From Herbaspirillum sp. 3R11 (GTDB lineage Bacteria > Pseudomonadota > Gammaproteobacteria > Burkholderiales > Burkholderiaceae_D): 64,000 bases of DNA. A program made the position numbers and the translations under genes. Where the stretch lies: contig NZ_SPNJ01000003.1 of the NCBI RefSeq assembly GCF_004563925.1, positions 434,001-498,000 of the forward strand, written 5' to 3'. Positions within the stretch are counted from its first letter, which is position 1. Every line of letters begins with the position of its first letter. This document shows positions 26,413 through 35,523 of the stretch, piece by piece. The notes beneath the pieces are model-generated. The model did no database searches, was not told the DNA's origin, and saw only the letters and a program-made list of their open reading frames with translations.

Positions 26413-26991
26413 ATGCCCAAGCCAAATACCCGTGACCAGATTTTCGATGCCGCGCTCAAACTCCTGTTGGAGCGCGGCTTCAATGCCTCGAGCGTGCAAG
26501 ACATCACGGTCGAGGCCGGCGTACCGAAGGGATCGTTCTACAACCACTTCGAGAGCAAGGAAGCATTGGCAGCGGAAATCGTCAGCGACTACGCTTCACG
26601 GCGCAGCACCTTGCGCGAGATCCTGAGCGATGACAGCCTGCCTGCGCTGGAGCGCTTGCGCGGTTACTTCACGGCGCTCAATCAGCGCCTGGTCGACCGC
26701 GGTTTCCAGCACGGCTGCATGATCGGCAACATGACTGCCGAATTGTCGGAACAAAGCCCGGTGATCCGCGAGCAGTTGCTGAGGATTTACGGCAACTGGA
26801 GCGCGGCGCTCGAATACGCGATTGCCGCCGGCCAGCAAGACGGCAGCATTGCCAACCAGTTGAGCCCCAAGACGCTGGCTGGTTTTGTGCTTAATGCCTG
26901 GGAAGGTGCGACCTTGCGAGTGCGGGTGGAGCGCAACCCGGATGCCTTCAACCAGTTCATGGATGTGATTTTCAATAAAGTCCTGATCTGA
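26413..26991 (+). CDS. TetR-family repressor
   Basis: This 192-residue regulator has an N-terminal TetR HTH (TRDQIFDAALKLLLERGFNASSVQDI, then GVPKGSFYNHFESKEALAAEI, about residues 5-50) and a ligand-binding domain of the TetR_C_6/AcrR-like type. No ribosome binding site lies before the ATG, and the promoter geometry predicts a transcript starting at the ATG, so translation is probably leaderless. The same 18-bp operator precedes both this gene and the MFS gene at 27096, so it very likely represses itself and the exporter. Confidence 0.93.
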   Translation: MPKPNTRDQIFDAALKLLLERGFNASSVQDITVEAGVPKGSFYNHFESKEALAAEIVSDYASRRSTLREILSDDSLPALERLRGYFTALNQRLVDRGFQHGCMIGNMTAELSEQSPVIREQLLRIYGNWSAALEYAIAAGQQDGSIANQLSPKTLAGFVLNAWEGATLRVRVERNPDAFNQFMDVIFNKVLI

Positions 26992-27014
26992 GCAATACCG
27001 AATATTTGCAGCAA

Positions 27015-27041
27015 GCCGCTTCGCTGAAGCGGCATTTTTTT
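27015..27041 (+). terminator. intrinsic terminator after tetR
   Basis: GCCGCTTC-GCT-GAAGCGGC gives an 8-bp perfect stem followed by ATTTTTTT. It separates tetR from the operator-controlled MFS gene, so each is probably transcribed separately. Confidence 0.9.
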
Positions 27042-27048
27042 CACCAAG

Positions 27049-27066
27049 TTTAAGACGACCGGTCAT
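27049..27066. promoter_or_regulatory. TetR operator before the MFS gene
   Basis: TTTAAGACGACCGGTCAT is identical over 18 bases to the sequence in the tetR promoter (26384-26401). The ATG of the MFS gene is 30 bases downstream. The promoter itself is not clear; TATAGC at 27081 is a possible -10. Confidence 0.8.
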
Positions 27067-27095
27067 TTCAATTTATTTCTTATAGCGAGAATTTC

Positions 27096-28319
27096 ATGAA
27101 CACATCTTCTCTTCCCGCCTCTGCTCCCGCTCCTGCAGCGAGCAATGCGCCCCTGTACTGGATGGCGCTCGGCACCTTCGCCGTCGGCGCCGAGGGTTTC
27201 ATGATCGCCGGCATTTTGCCGACGGTCGCCAAGGACCTCGGCGTCAGCGTTGCGGTCGCCGGCCAACTGGTGGTGGCGTTCACCGCCGCTTACGCCATCA
27301 GCTCGCCGATCCTGACCGCACTGACCGGCGCTCTGAGCCGCCGCGGCCTGCTGATCGGCGCGATGGTTGCCTTCACCCTGGCCAACCTGCTGGCCTGGCA
27401 GGCCAGCGGTTACTGGTCGCTGATGACTGCACGCATCCTGCTGGCCTTCGCCGCCGGCTTGTACGTCCCCAACGCCCTGGCCCTCGCCGGTGCGCTGGTC
27501 GCGCCGGAAAAACGCGGCGGCGCGCTGGCGCTCGTGAGCGGAGGGATTACCGTGGCCGTGGCCTTGGCTGCGCCACTGGGAACCGTGATCGCCGACAGCC
27601 TCAGCTGGCGCATGACTTTCGCCGGCGTGGCGTTGCTGGCGGCGATCGCGACACTGGGCTTGATGCTGGGGCTGCCGCAGGGCATCGGCAACAACCTGCC
27701 GGTCGCCAGCCTGCGTGAACGCGTGCTGGCCGCACGTGACCCGGCCGTGCTGCGTGCCCTGCTGACGACACTGTTGTGGGCCACCGGTGCCTACACCATG
27801 TACACCTATTTCGCGCTGTACCTGAACCAGGTTACCGGCATCCATGGCACCCACGTCGGATACGTCTTGTTCGCCTGGGGCATCTCGGCTGCGATCGGCG
27901 TCATGGCCGGCGGCAAGATCGCCGACCGAGTGGGCTTCCGCCGCGTGACGGGTCCGGCGCTGATGTTCCTGATTGCCGCCTTCCTGACGCTGACTGCGAT
28001 CGCCTACCTGCTGCCGGCCAACCTGGCGGTGTTGCCGGTGTTCCTGAGCGTGATCGTGTGGGGGATTTCGGGCTGGGCGTTTTATCCTGCACAGCAGACC
28101 AACCTGATCAGCATTGCGGGCATCAGGCTGGCGCCGATCGTGATGTCGCTGAATGCTTCGTTCATGTACCTGGGTTTTTCGATCGGCGCCAGCGCCGGTG
28201 CGTTGACCGTTGCGAACGGCTCGGCGCAAAACCTGGGACTGGTGGCGGCAGCCTTCGTGTTCGCGGCATGGCTGCTCAAGCGCAGCGCGACACGCCGGAC
28301 GGCGGCATCGGCGGCCTGA
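27096..28319 (+). CDS. MFS drug/sugar efflux transporter (AraJ/YdhP-like)
   Basis: This 407-residue 12-helix permease of the DHA1 type begins YWMALGTFAVGAEGFMIAGILPTVAKDL, a pattern characteristic of arabinose-efflux/chloramphenicol-resistance-like exporters. The loop 2-3 motif reads GALSRRGLLIG. It is under the same operator as the upstream TetR gene, which argues for ligand-induced export of a toxic compound. The substrate cannot be read. A strong terminator follows. Confidence 0.9.
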   Translation: MNTSSLPASAPAPAASNAPLYWMALGTFAVGAEGFMIAGILPTVAKDLGVSVAVAGQLVVAFTAAYAISSPILTALTGALSRRGLLIGAMVAFTLANLLAWQASGYWSLMTARILLAFAAGLYVPNALALAGALVAPEKRGGALALVSGGITVAVALAAPLGTVIADSLSWRMTFAGVALLAAIATLGLMLGLPQGIGNNLPVASLRERVLAARDPAVLRALLTTLLWATGAYTMYTYFALYLNQVTGIHGTHVGYVLFAWGISAAIGVMAGGKIADRVGFRRVTGPALMFLIAAFLTLTAIAYLLPANLAVLPVFLSVIVWGISGWAFYPAQQTNLISIAGIRLAPIVMSLNASFMYLGFSIGASAGALTVANGSAQNLGLVAAAFVFAAWLLKRSATRRTAASAA

Positions 28320-28339
28320 TGTTTATTTGAAGTTTGCAA

Positions 28340-28372
28340 GCCCGCGTCGCATTTGCCGACGCGGGCTTTTTT
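28340..28372 (+). terminator. intrinsic terminator after the MFS gene
   Basis: GCCCGCGTCG and CGACGCGGGC form a 10-bp perfect stem around a 7-base loop, followed by TTTTTTC. It lies 20 bases after the MFS stop and before the convergent LysR end. Confidence 0.9.
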
Positions 28373-28381
28373 CTGTCCGCG

Positions 28382-29290
28382 TCAGTTGACGCCGACTTTT
28401 TCCGGAAAGCATTCCACCAGCCAGTCGATGAACACCCGCAAGCGGTGCGTCACGTGCCGGTTCTGCGGATACACCACGTTGAAAGGATAAGGCGCCGGAC
28501 GCCATTTCTTCAGTATCTCCACCAACGATCCCTGCTTGAGCCCCGCACCGGCGGCATAGCTGAAGGTCTGGATAATCCCCAATCCCGCCAGTCCCGCCGC
28601 CAGATGCGCATTGCTTTCGTTGACGCCGACCCGGTGCTCGACCTTGATCTCGGTTTTTTCGCCCTTGTGCTCGAAACGGAAAGGCACGGCGCGTCCATTC
28701 TGCGACGACACGTAACTGACCAGGCGATGGCCGTTCTTCAACTCCTCCGGATAAGCCGGCACGCCGCACTGTTTCAAATACGCCGGGGTCGCGCAGGTGA
28801 CCAGAGCGGCGCTGCCGATATGGCGTGCAACCAGTGAAGAATTGTCCAGCGGTCCGCCGCGGATGACGCAGTCGACGTTGTCGCTGATCAGGTCCACCGA
28901 GCGGTCCGACACACCGAGGTCAATCCGAATATCCGGATAGCGTGCGACGAAATCCGGCAGCGCCGGAATCAGCACGTCGCTTGCGGTCGAACTGCCGATA
29001 TCGATCCGCAAATGCCCGCGCGGCTTGCTGCGGGAGGCGCTGAACGAAGTGTCGATATCCTCCAGGTCGCGCAGGATGCGGGTGGTCTTTTCGTAGTAAT
29101 CACGTCCCTCGGACGTCACCGTCACGCGCCGCGTGGTCCGCTGCAACAGGCGCACGCCAAGATGGGCCTCGAGCTCCTGGACCTGCTTGCTCAAGGTGGC
29201 GTTGGGCATCTCCAGCGAATCCGCCGCGCGCGTGAAATTTCCCGCCTCCACCACGCGCGCAAAACATCGCATCGCCGATAACTGATCCAT
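28382..29290 (-). CDS. LysR-family transcriptional regulator
   Basis: This 302-residue LysR regulator has an HTH in residues 1-60 (MRCFARVVEAGNFTRAADSL, LGVRLLQRTTRRV) and an effector-binding domain. The ATG at 29290 has GGGAGA upstream; an extension to 29326 is rejected. It is divergent from the SDR at 29472 with a palindromic site at 29316-29337, the standard layout for a LysR controlling its neighbour. Confidence 0.92.
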   Translation of the reverse strand: MDQLSAMRCFARVVEAGNFTRAADSLEMPNATLSKQVQELEAHLGVRLLQRTTRRVTVTSEGRDYYEKTTRILRDLEDIDTSFSASRSKPRGHLRIDIGSSTASDVLIPALPDFVARYPDIRIDLGVSDRSVDLISDNVDCVIRGGPLDNSSLVARHIGSAALVTCATPAYLKQCGVPAYPEELKNGHRLVSYVSSQNGRAVPFRFEHKGEKTEIKVEHRVGVNESNAHLAAGLAGLGIIQTFSYAAGAGLKQGSLVEILKKWRPAPYPFNVVYPQNRHVTHRLRVFIDWLVECFPEKVGVN

Positions 29291-29315
29291 CGCATCTCCC
29301 TTCAAAGTCGATCTT

Positions 29316-29337
29316 ATTATCCACAACCATGGATAGT
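29316..29337. promoter_or_regulatory. LysR-type operator candidate
   Basis: ATTATCC-N8-GGATAGT is an inverted repeat (TATCC/GGATA perfect, one mismatch outside) between the divergent LysR and SDR genes. Its size and interrupted symmetry suit a LysR recognition site. Confidence 0.55.
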
Positions 29338-29471
29338 CATTTCGATTTTACCCACTTTTTCTCATAAAGGCTTGTCGTTAAAGTACACCCATGCCTTCTG
29401 CAACACACCAAACAGAAGCGCACGGAACGATGTTCGATCAACTCAATTTCACTTATCAAAAGGAAGCAATC

Positions 29472-30221
29472 ATGGACAAGCAACTCAACGGCAAGATCGC
29501 CCTGGTCACCGGCGGCACCACAGGCATCGGCCTGGCAACAGCACAGGAACTGGCCACCCAGGGCGCCCGGGTCTTCATCACAGGTCGCCGTCAGGCCGAA
29601 CTCGACGCCGCGGTGACAGCCATCGGCGCAGCCGCCACCGGCATCCGTGCGGATGCTTCCGTGCTGGCCGACCTGGATGCGGTCTACGCCCAGATCGCCA
29701 AAAGCGCCGGCAAGCTGGACATCCTGTTTGCCAATGCAGGCGGCGGCGACATGATGCCGCTGGGCGCAATTACCGAAGAACATTTCGACCGCATCTTCGG
29801 CACCAATGTGCGCGGCGTGCTGTTCACCGTGCAGAAGGCGCTGCCTTTGCTGAGCAACGGCGCATCGGTGATCCTGACCGCCTCGACCGTGTCGATCCAG
29901 GGCACCGCCAACTTCAGCGTGTACAGCGCCAGCAAAGCGGCCGTGCGCAACTTCGCCCGCTCCTGGGCGCTGGACCTGAAGGATCGCGCCATCCGCGTCA
30001 ACGTGGTCAGCCCCGGCCCGATCCGTACTCCCGGCCTGGGCGGCCTGGTGCCGGATGAAGCCCGTCAGGGTCTGTTCGACTACCTGTCGTCGCAAATCCC
30101 ACTGGGACGTTTGGGAGAACCGCAGGAAGTCGGCAAGGCCGTGGCCTTCCTGGCGTCGGATGCGGCCAGCTTTGTCAACGGCATTGAGCTGTTCGTTGAC
30201 GGCGGCATGGCGCAGGTGTGA
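29472..30221 (+). CDS. SDR-family oxidoreductase
   Basis: This 249-residue classical short-chain dehydrogenase has [10 protein letters not shown] near residues 13-22, NAG as ANAGGG, the serine in TASTVS and the catalytic pair YSASK. The C-terminus ends [19 protein letters not shown] precedes the ATG at 29472; an in-frame extension to 29391 is rejected. It is divergently paired with a LysR gene and is not in the same operon as the minus-strand SDR genes that follow. Such LysR/SDR pairs often handle quinones or aldehydes; substrate unknown. Confidence 0.92.
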   Translation: MDKQLNGKIALVTGGTTGIGLATAQELATQGARVFITGRRQAELDAAVTAIGAAATGIRADASVLADLDAVYAQIAKSAGKLDILFANAGGGDMMPLGAITEEHFDRIFGTNVRGVLFTVQKALPLLSNGASVILTASTVSIQGTANFSVYSASKAAVRNFARSWALDLKDRAIRVNVVSPGPIRTPGLGGLVPDEARQGLFDYLSSQIPLGRLGEPQEVGKAVAFLASDAASFVNGIELFVDGGMAQV

Positions 30222-30266
30222 TCGCAGATGTGATGCGAGCGATGAGGTAAAAAAGATAGCGCTAAA

Positions 30267-30291
30267 ACGGCCCGGAGGTGATCCGGGCCGT
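30267..30291 (-). terminator. terminator between convergent SDR genes
   Basis: ACGGCCCGGA-GGTGA-TCCGGGCCGT gives a 10-bp perfect stem. On the minus strand it is followed by TTTAGC and, after a gap, TTTTTT; on the plus strand no T-run follows. It probably ends the minus-strand catabolic operon. Confidence 0.65.
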
Positions 30292-30307
30292 CGGGGCATC
30301 CTTCGGA

Positions 30308-31099
30308 TTACAAATATTCCAGATTGCCGTCGACGCTGATCGCCTGCCCCGAGATATTCCGCGCAGCCGGAGAGGCGAGGAACAAGGCCATCGCCGCCAC
30401 GTCCTGAGTAGTCACCAGGCGGCGCAGCGAAATCTTCTTGACGTAGTCTTCGCGCATCTCGTCGAAGCTCACTCCCAACGTCTTTGCGCGGGCGGCGATG
30501 ACGCCGTCCATGCGTTCGCCCTCCACCACGCCAGGAAGGATCGCATTGACGCGGATATTGCTGGGACCGAGTTCGACGGCCAGCGATTTCATCAGGCCGA
30601 CGATGGCCCATTTGGTCGAGGCGTACGGCGTGCGGAACTGATAGCCCAGGCGTCCGGCCACCGATGACAAGGTGATGATGCTTGGATTGTCGGAGGTCTT
30701 CTTCAGCAGCGGAACGGCGCGTTTGAGAAAGTAGAACTGGCTGTTCAGATTGGTGTTGATGGTCTGGTCCCAGGCGTCCGCATCGAGGTCTTCCACTGCA
30801 CCGGTGGGACCGGCGATGCCGGCGTTGTTGATCAGGAGATCAAGACCGCCGAGCTTCTCGGCCGCGTCCGCCATCACGGCATCGACATCTTCGCGCTTGC
30901 CGACATCGGCGACGCCGGCGTGGATGCCTGGGTGCTTCTTCCTGATTGCCTCGACGGCGGCCGGATTGATGTCGCAGACGTAAACGGCCGCGCCGGTATC
31001 CAGGAAGGCTTCCGCAATGGCGGCGCCGATGCCGGTGGCAGCGCCGGAGATGAAGACGCGCAGGCCGGCATCCGGCTTCAATAGATCAACTGTTTTCAT
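30308..31099 (-). CDS. SDR-family oxidoreductase of the BKACE operon
   Basis: This 263-residue classical SDR has SGAATGIGAA near residues 19-28, NNAGIAG, the serine in TLSSVAG and YASTK. A short insertion precedes a C-terminal DGNLEYL end. It is the last gene of the minus-strand operon with another SDR, an MFS importer and BKACE. It may oxidise a 3-hydroxy acid to the 3-keto acid used by BKACE. It is 72 bases downstream of the next SDR, with its own weak ribosome binding site. Confidence 0.9.
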   Translation of the reverse strand: MKTVDLLKPDAGLRVFISGAATGIGAAIAEAFLDTGAAVYVCDINPAAVEAIRKKHPGIHAGVADVGKREDVDAVMADAAEKLGGLDLLINNAGIAGPTGAVEDLDADAWDQTINTNLNSQFYFLKRAVPLLKKTSDNPSIITLSSVAGRLGYQFRTPYASTKWAIVGLMKSLAVELGPSNIRVNAILPGVVEGERMDGVIAARAKTLGVSFDEMREDYVKKISLRRLVTTQDVAAMALFLASPAARNISGQAISVDGNLEYL

Positions 31100-31171
31100 G
31101 GAGATTCCCGCATGAGAGCCACGTCGTCGATTGCCTGACGTGGCGAATATAAAAAATGTCTGATGAGAGTG

Positions 31172-31912
31172 TTACAGCGTCAAACCGCCCGACACCTCAA
31201 TCACCGCACCGTTAATATAGCTCGCTTCGTTGCTGGCCAGGAAAGCGTAGATGTCGGCAATCTCTTCCGGCTTGCCCAGACGCCGCAACGGCACCTGGTC
31301 GCGCATCTTCTGCAAGACCTCGTCGGGCACCGTGGACAGGATCGCGGTCTCGACAAACCCCGGCGCCACCGCGTTGACGCGAATGCCCTTCGGCCCCAGT
31401 TCACGGCTCCAGGTCTTGGTGAAGCCGATCACGCCGAACTTGGTCGCTGCATAGTTGGTCTGGCCGTAGTTGCCGTAAATACCGACCACCGAACTGGCGT
31501 TCAGGATGGCGCCGCCACCGCCTTCGATCATGGTGTCGACCACCGCTTGCGAGGCGTTGAACACGGCGCGCAGGTTGACGTCGATGACGTCTTCGAACTG
31601 CTGCGCGGTCATTTTCTGCAAGCGCGCGTCGCGGGTGATCCCGGCATTGTTGACCAGGGTGTCGATACGGCCGTATTTCAGCTTCACCGCAGCGACCATC
31701 TCGTCGAGGCTGTCGCGTGAGGTCACGTCCAGCTGAAAACCTTCGGCCTCGCCTCCCGCCGCCCGGCACTCCTCCACCGCCGCGGCGACCGCATCGGCGT
31801 TGAGGTCGCAGACGATGACCGTCGCGCCTTCACGCGCAAACTTCAACGCCGTTGCCTTGCCGATGCCTTGCGCAGCGCCGGTCACAATTGCCACATTTCC
31901 ACGTAATCTCAT
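31172..31912 (-). CDS. 3-oxoacyl-ACP reductase-like SDR (FabG family)
   Basis: This 246-residue protein closely follows the FabG pattern: [36 protein letters not shown] and [11 protein letters not shown]. In this gene context it more likely acts on a 3-hydroxy/3-keto acid of a catabolic pathway than in fatty acid synthesis. The ATG at 31912 has AGGAAAGAAG upstream. It lies 33 bases after the MFS gene in an apparent operon. Confidence 0.92.
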   Translation of the reverse strand: MRLRGNVAIVTGAAQGIGKATALKFAREGATVIVCDLNADAVAAAVEECRAAGGEAEGFQLDVTSRDSLDEMVAAVKLKYGRIDTLVNNAGITRDARLQKMTAQQFEDVIDVNLRAVFNASQAVVDTMIEGGGGAILNASSVVGIYGNYGQTNYAATKFGVIGFTKTWSRELGPKGIRVNAVAPGFVETAILSTVPDEVLQKMRDQVPLRRLGKPEEIADIYAFLASNEASYINGAVIEVSGGLTL

Positions 31913-31945
31913 TGCGCTTCTTTCCTGACTTGATTTCAATTTCTT

Positions 31946-33253
31946 TTACTTAAGGGATTCATTCCTGATGGAGCGCGCCAGCAGCGGCACCAGCAGCAGG
32001 CCGAGGATTGCTGCGCCGAGGATGACGTTGAAGCCGGCGTCGCTGCGCCCGGTAGCCGTCTCGGCCATGCCGAACAGATAAGGACCGACGAAGCCGCCCA
32101 GCAAACCGATCGTGTTGATGAAAGCCAGTCCGGCTGCGGCCTGCACGCCCTGCATGCGCTTCATGGCAATCGACCAGTACGACGGCAGCACGCCGCCGGC
32201 AAAGAAGGCCGTCACGACGAACAGGGCGATCTTGCCGCCGAAGCTGGCGGTGGCGATGAAGGCAATTGCGCACAGCACGAGTCCGACGGTCAGCACGCCC
32301 AGATAGATGGAGTCGCTGCTGACGCGCCGGTGAATGCGCGGCAACACCAGCACGCCGATCAGGAAGCCCATGCCGACGCTGGCCGAGAGCAGGCCGACGA
32401 TCAGCGGCGAGCTGATGTGCATCTGGCTGACCATGGCCGGCGTGAAGAAGTACAGCCCGACAAAGGCGACCTGGTTCAGGAAATAAATCAAACCGATCAG
32501 GATCGTGGTCGGACGTTTCAGCGCCGCCATCCAGTCCTTGGAAGACGTGTTCCCGTGCTGGGGCGCATCGATGACGGCGTGCTGTTCCAGCGATTTGGCT
32601 TCGGCCGCTGTCAACCACGTTGCATCACTCGGCCGGTCCGGCAGCTTGAAGTACAACAGGATGCCGAGCAAGACGCTGGGCAGACCCTCGATCATGAACA
32701 TCCATTGCCAGCCGTGCAGCCCGCCGAAACCATCCAGCTGCATGAGCGCGCCGCCGATGGGATTGCCCAGCATCAGCGCCAGCGCCGGTGCGGTGTAGAT
32801 CCAACCGATTGCAACCGGACGATCCTTGCCCGCGAACCACAGCGTCACCATGTACATCAACGCCGGGAACAGACCCGCTTCGGCGATGCCGAGCAAGACG
32901 CGCAGGATGTAGAACGACCACTCGCCCGAGACGAACATCATGGCGGTCGACAGGATGCCCCAGCTCACCGCGATGCGGGAGATCCAGCGGCGCGGGCCGA
33001 AGCGATGCGCCGCCAGGTTGCTGGGTACTTCGAGCAGCGCATAGCCGATGAAGAAGATGCCCGACCCCAGCCCGTACGCCGCGGCGCTGATGCCGACGTC
33101 GGCGGCCAGATGGATCTTCGCCAGCGCGACGTTGGTGCGGTCGAGGAAGGACATGAAGTAAATCGCGCACATCAAGGGGATCAGCTTCAGAAAAGCCTTG
33201 TGCGTGGCAAGCCGATGCAAACCGGCGTCGCCTGGTACGGTTTTATTGGTCAT
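31946..33253 (-). CDS. MFS importer, anion:cation symporter (ACS) family
   Basis: This 435-residue 12-helix permease has the ACS-family signature: YFMSFLDRTNVALAK in helix 1, RFGPRRWISRIAVSWGI, and LGIAEAGLFPALMYMVTLWF. Members import organic acids such as phthalate, hexuronates or tartrate. Flanked by BKACE and two SDRs, it probably imports the substrate of that pathway. It follows the BKACE gene by 57 bases. Confidence 0.92.
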   Translation of the reverse strand: MTNKTVPGDAGLHRLATHKAFLKLIPLMCAIYFMSFLDRTNVALAKIHLAADVGISAAAYGLGSGIFFIGYALLEVPSNLAAHRFGPRRWISRIAVSWGILSTAMMFVSGEWSFYILRVLLGIAEAGLFPALMYMVTLWFAGKDRPVAIGWIYTAPALALMLGNPIGGALMQLDGFGGLHGWQWMFMIEGLPSVLLGILLYFKLPDRPSDATWLTAAEAKSLEQHAVIDAPQHGNTSSKDWMAALKRPTTILIGLIYFLNQVAFVGLYFFTPAMVSQMHISSPLIVGLLSASVGMGFLIGVLVLPRIHRRVSSDSIYLGVLTVGLVLCAIAFIATASFGGKIALFVVTAFFAGGVLPSYWSIAMKRMQGVQAAAGLAFINTIGLLGGFVGPYLFGMAETATGRSDAGFNVILGAAILGLLLVPLLARSIRNESLK

Positions 33254-33310
33254 GATGTCTCCTGAAAATATTCAGTTCTTGTTGTGGATGAAGCTGGGTC
33301 AGAGCGAGGG

Positions 33311-34267
33311 TCAGAGCGAAATCCTGTCGCCGCCCTTGAGGCCCAGCATCTCGCGCGCTTCCGCCGGCGTGGCGATCTCGAACGACAGTTCTTCGAGGAT
33401 GTGACGAATCTTGCGCACCTGCTGCGCGTTGCTCTCCGCCTTCACGCCCTTGGCGATGTAGACACTGTCTTCCAGGCCGACGCGCACGTTGCCGCCCATG
33501 ATCGCGGCCATGGTCACCAGCGATAATTGATGGCGGCCGGCGCCGAGTACCGAGAAGTGATAATTCTCGCGGCCGAACAGGCGGTCTGCCGTGGCGCGCA
33601 TGACGGTCATGTTTTCCGGATCGGCGCCGATGCCACCGAGGATGCCGAACGCTGCCTGGATGAAGAACGGCGCCTTCACCAGGCCCTGCTCGACAAAGTG
33701 CGCCAGGTTGTACAAGTGGCTGACGTCATAGCACTCGAACTCGAAGCGCGTACCCTGCGCGCCCAGTTCAAGCATGATCTTCTTGATGTCGCTGAAGGTG
33801 TTCTTGAAGACCATGTCTTCCATGCCTTCGACGAAATCTTTTTCCCAGTCGTGGGCCCAGTCCGTGATCCTGGCGGCAACCGGATGGATGGAAAAATTCA
33901 TCGAGCCCATGTTGAGCGAGCACATCTCCGGCTGCAGCAGGCGCGGATAGGCAAGGCGCTCGGCCAGCGTCATGCGGGTGCTGCCGCCGGTGGTGATGTT
34001 GATAACGGCGTCGGTGGCCTTGACGATATCGGGAACGAACTGCCGGAACACGGCCGGGTCCGGCGTCGGACGACCGTCTCCAGGATCGCGTGCGTGCAGA
34101 TGGATGATCGCCGCGCCGGCCTCGGCCGCCTCGATCGCCTGGTCGCGGATCTGCGCCGGCGTGATCGGCAGGTACGCCGACATGGAGGGAACGTGGGTGG
34201 CGCCGGTGACGGCGCACGAGATGATGACCTTCCTGCTGGCCTTGTTGGAGTTGCTGACTTTGCTCAT
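33311..34267 (-). CDS. beta-keto acid cleavage enzyme (BKACE, DUF849)
   Basis: This 318-residue TIM-barrel, Zn-dependent enzyme condenses a 3-keto acid with acetyl-CoA to give acetoacetate and a new acyl-CoA. Visible metal and substrate motifs include ISCAVTGATHVPS, IIHLHARDP with the two zinc-binding histidines, NITTGGS, FECYDVSHLYNL and VGLEDSVY. It resembles 3-keto-5-aminohexanoate and dehydrocarnitine cleavage enzymes; the keto acid here is not known. The start at 34267 has GAAG upstream; a further ATG at 34303 is possible. It is the first gene of the operon, divergent from an AraC regulator. Confidence 0.92.
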   Translation of the reverse strand: MSKVSNSNKASRKVIISCAVTGATHVPSMSAYLPITPAQIRDQAIEAAEAGAAIIHLHARDPGDGRPTPDPAVFRQFVPDIVKATDAVINITTGGSTRMTLAERLAYPRLLQPEMCSLNMGSMNFSIHPVAARITDWAHDWEKDFVEGMEDMVFKNTFSDIKKIMLELGAQGTRFEFECYDVSHLYNLAHFVEQGLVKAPFFIQAAFGILGGIGADPENMTVMRATADRLFGRENYHFSVLGAGRHQLSLVTMAAIMGGNVRVGLEDSVYIAKGVKAESNAQQVRKIRHILEELSFEIATPAEAREMLGLKGGDRISL

Positions 34268-34418
34268 TTTGGCATTCTTCGACGGATTGAAAAACGACAG
34301 CAAGCCGTGGTGGCGAGGGTAAAAAAGTTAAAACGCACCTCACCGACCTGTCTCCTGCCTGTATTTTTACGAAGGCGCCGCGCACGGTTGGTCTTCATTG
34401 TGGGAGCGATCATAATCA

Positions 34419-34447
34419 GTTAAAGTCAGCAAAGTAAGGTCTTTAAC
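34419..34447. promoter_or_regulatory. inverted repeat between BKACE and the AraC gene
   Basis: GTTAAAG (34419-34425) and CTTTAAC (34441-34447) form a perfect 7-bp inverted repeat with a 15-base spacer, 43 bases before the TTG start at 34491. It is a candidate binding site for the AraC-type regulator. Confidence 0.5.
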
Positions 34448-34490
34448 GGACACCGCAGAGTCATCTTAGGACAATCTTCAAGGAGTCGTT

Positions 34491-35513
34491 TTGTCGCCAA
34501 TCACCATGCTCAACGAACCTCTTTACGCGCCCTACAAGATCGCGGCGCTGGTCGAGGTGCTGGCGGAACAGGGCATTTCCGCAGAGGACAGCCTGGAGGG
34601 AAGCGGCGTCGCGCCGGACCAGATTTATGATGCCGCGCTGCTGACGTCGGTGCGCCAGTACGCCACGGTCTGCAAGAACGCCATCGCGCTGTCGACCGAT
34701 CCGGCGACGCCGTTCAAGGTCGGCGGTCGCCTGCATCTGTCGGCCTACGGCATGTACGGCTACGCGCTGATGTCGTGCCTGTCGCTGCGCGACTATTTCA
34801 AGCTGGGCGTGAAATACCATCGCCTGGCCACGCCGACGCTGAAAATCGACTGGACCGAATATCCCGATCGCGCGGTCTGGTCGTTTCCGGACGCCTTCAT
34901 TTCCAGCCCGTCGCGCGAGTTGCGCGAATTCATCGTCGAGCAGCAGTTCACCCAGCATGTCACGCACCTGCAAGACGTTGCCGGCCACAGCTGCCCGCCG
35001 ATCAAGGCCTGCTTCTCCTACCCGGCGCCGGCGCATGCCGACCTCTACAGCGACTACATCGGCTGCCCATGTTATTTCGATCAGGAAGCGTGCGAACTCA
35101 TTTACGACAGCGCCATTCTGGGACAGCAGCCGCAGCTGGCGCACAAGCTCACGGCAAAGCTGCTGCAGAACATGTGCGATCGCCTGATCGGGCAATCGAA
35201 GGTATCGGTCGGCGTCGCCGGCGAGGTGTATCAGGTGCTGATGAGCAAACCCGGTGTTTTTCCGGACATGGAAGGCGTGGCCGATGCCCTGAAGATGACC
35301 AGCCGGACATTGCGCCGACGCCTCGAAGCTGAGGGAACCTCATTCGTCGCCATCTTCGACGACGTGCGCTGCTCGCTGGCGCAGGAATACCTGCGCACCA
35401 CGCAGATGAGCACGGACGATATTGCGATGCTGCTGGGATTCAGCGATGGCGCGAACTTCAGGAGGGCCTTGAAGCGATGGACGGGGAAAGCGCCGGGGGA
35501 GTTGCGGAAATAA
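34491..35513 (+). CDS. AraC-family regulator (arabinose-binding-like domain)
   Basis: This 340-residue regulator has an N-terminal PF12625-type sensing domain (MLNEPLYAPYKIAALVEVLAEQGI, then a long stretch with ATPTLKIDWTE) and a C-terminal AraC HTH domain (about 240-335, ending KRWTGKAPGELRK). Relatives include OruR-like regulators of amino-acid and carnitine use. A TTG start at 34491 is chosen because AAGGAG lies 5 bases upstream; the ATG at 34506 is 20 bases away from it. It is divergent from the BKACE operon and probably activates it. Confidence 0.9.
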   Translation: MSPITMLNEPLYAPYKIAALVEVLAEQGISAEDSLEGSGVAPDQIYDAALLTSVRQYATVCKNAIALSTDPATPFKVGGRLHLSAYGMYGYALMSCLSLRDYFKLGVKYHRLATPTLKIDWTEYPDRAVWSFPDAFISSPSRELREFIVEQQFTQHVTHLQDVAGHSCPPIKACFSYPAPAHADLYSDYIGCPCYFDQEACELIYDSAILGQQPQLAHKLTAKLLQNMCDRLIGQSKVSVGVAGEVYQVLMSKPGVFPDMEGVADALKMTSRTLRRRLEAEGTSFVAIFDDVRCSLAQEYLRTTQMSTDDIAMLLGFSDGANFRRALKRWTGKAPGELRK

Positions 35514-35523
35514 GGCAGATGAC

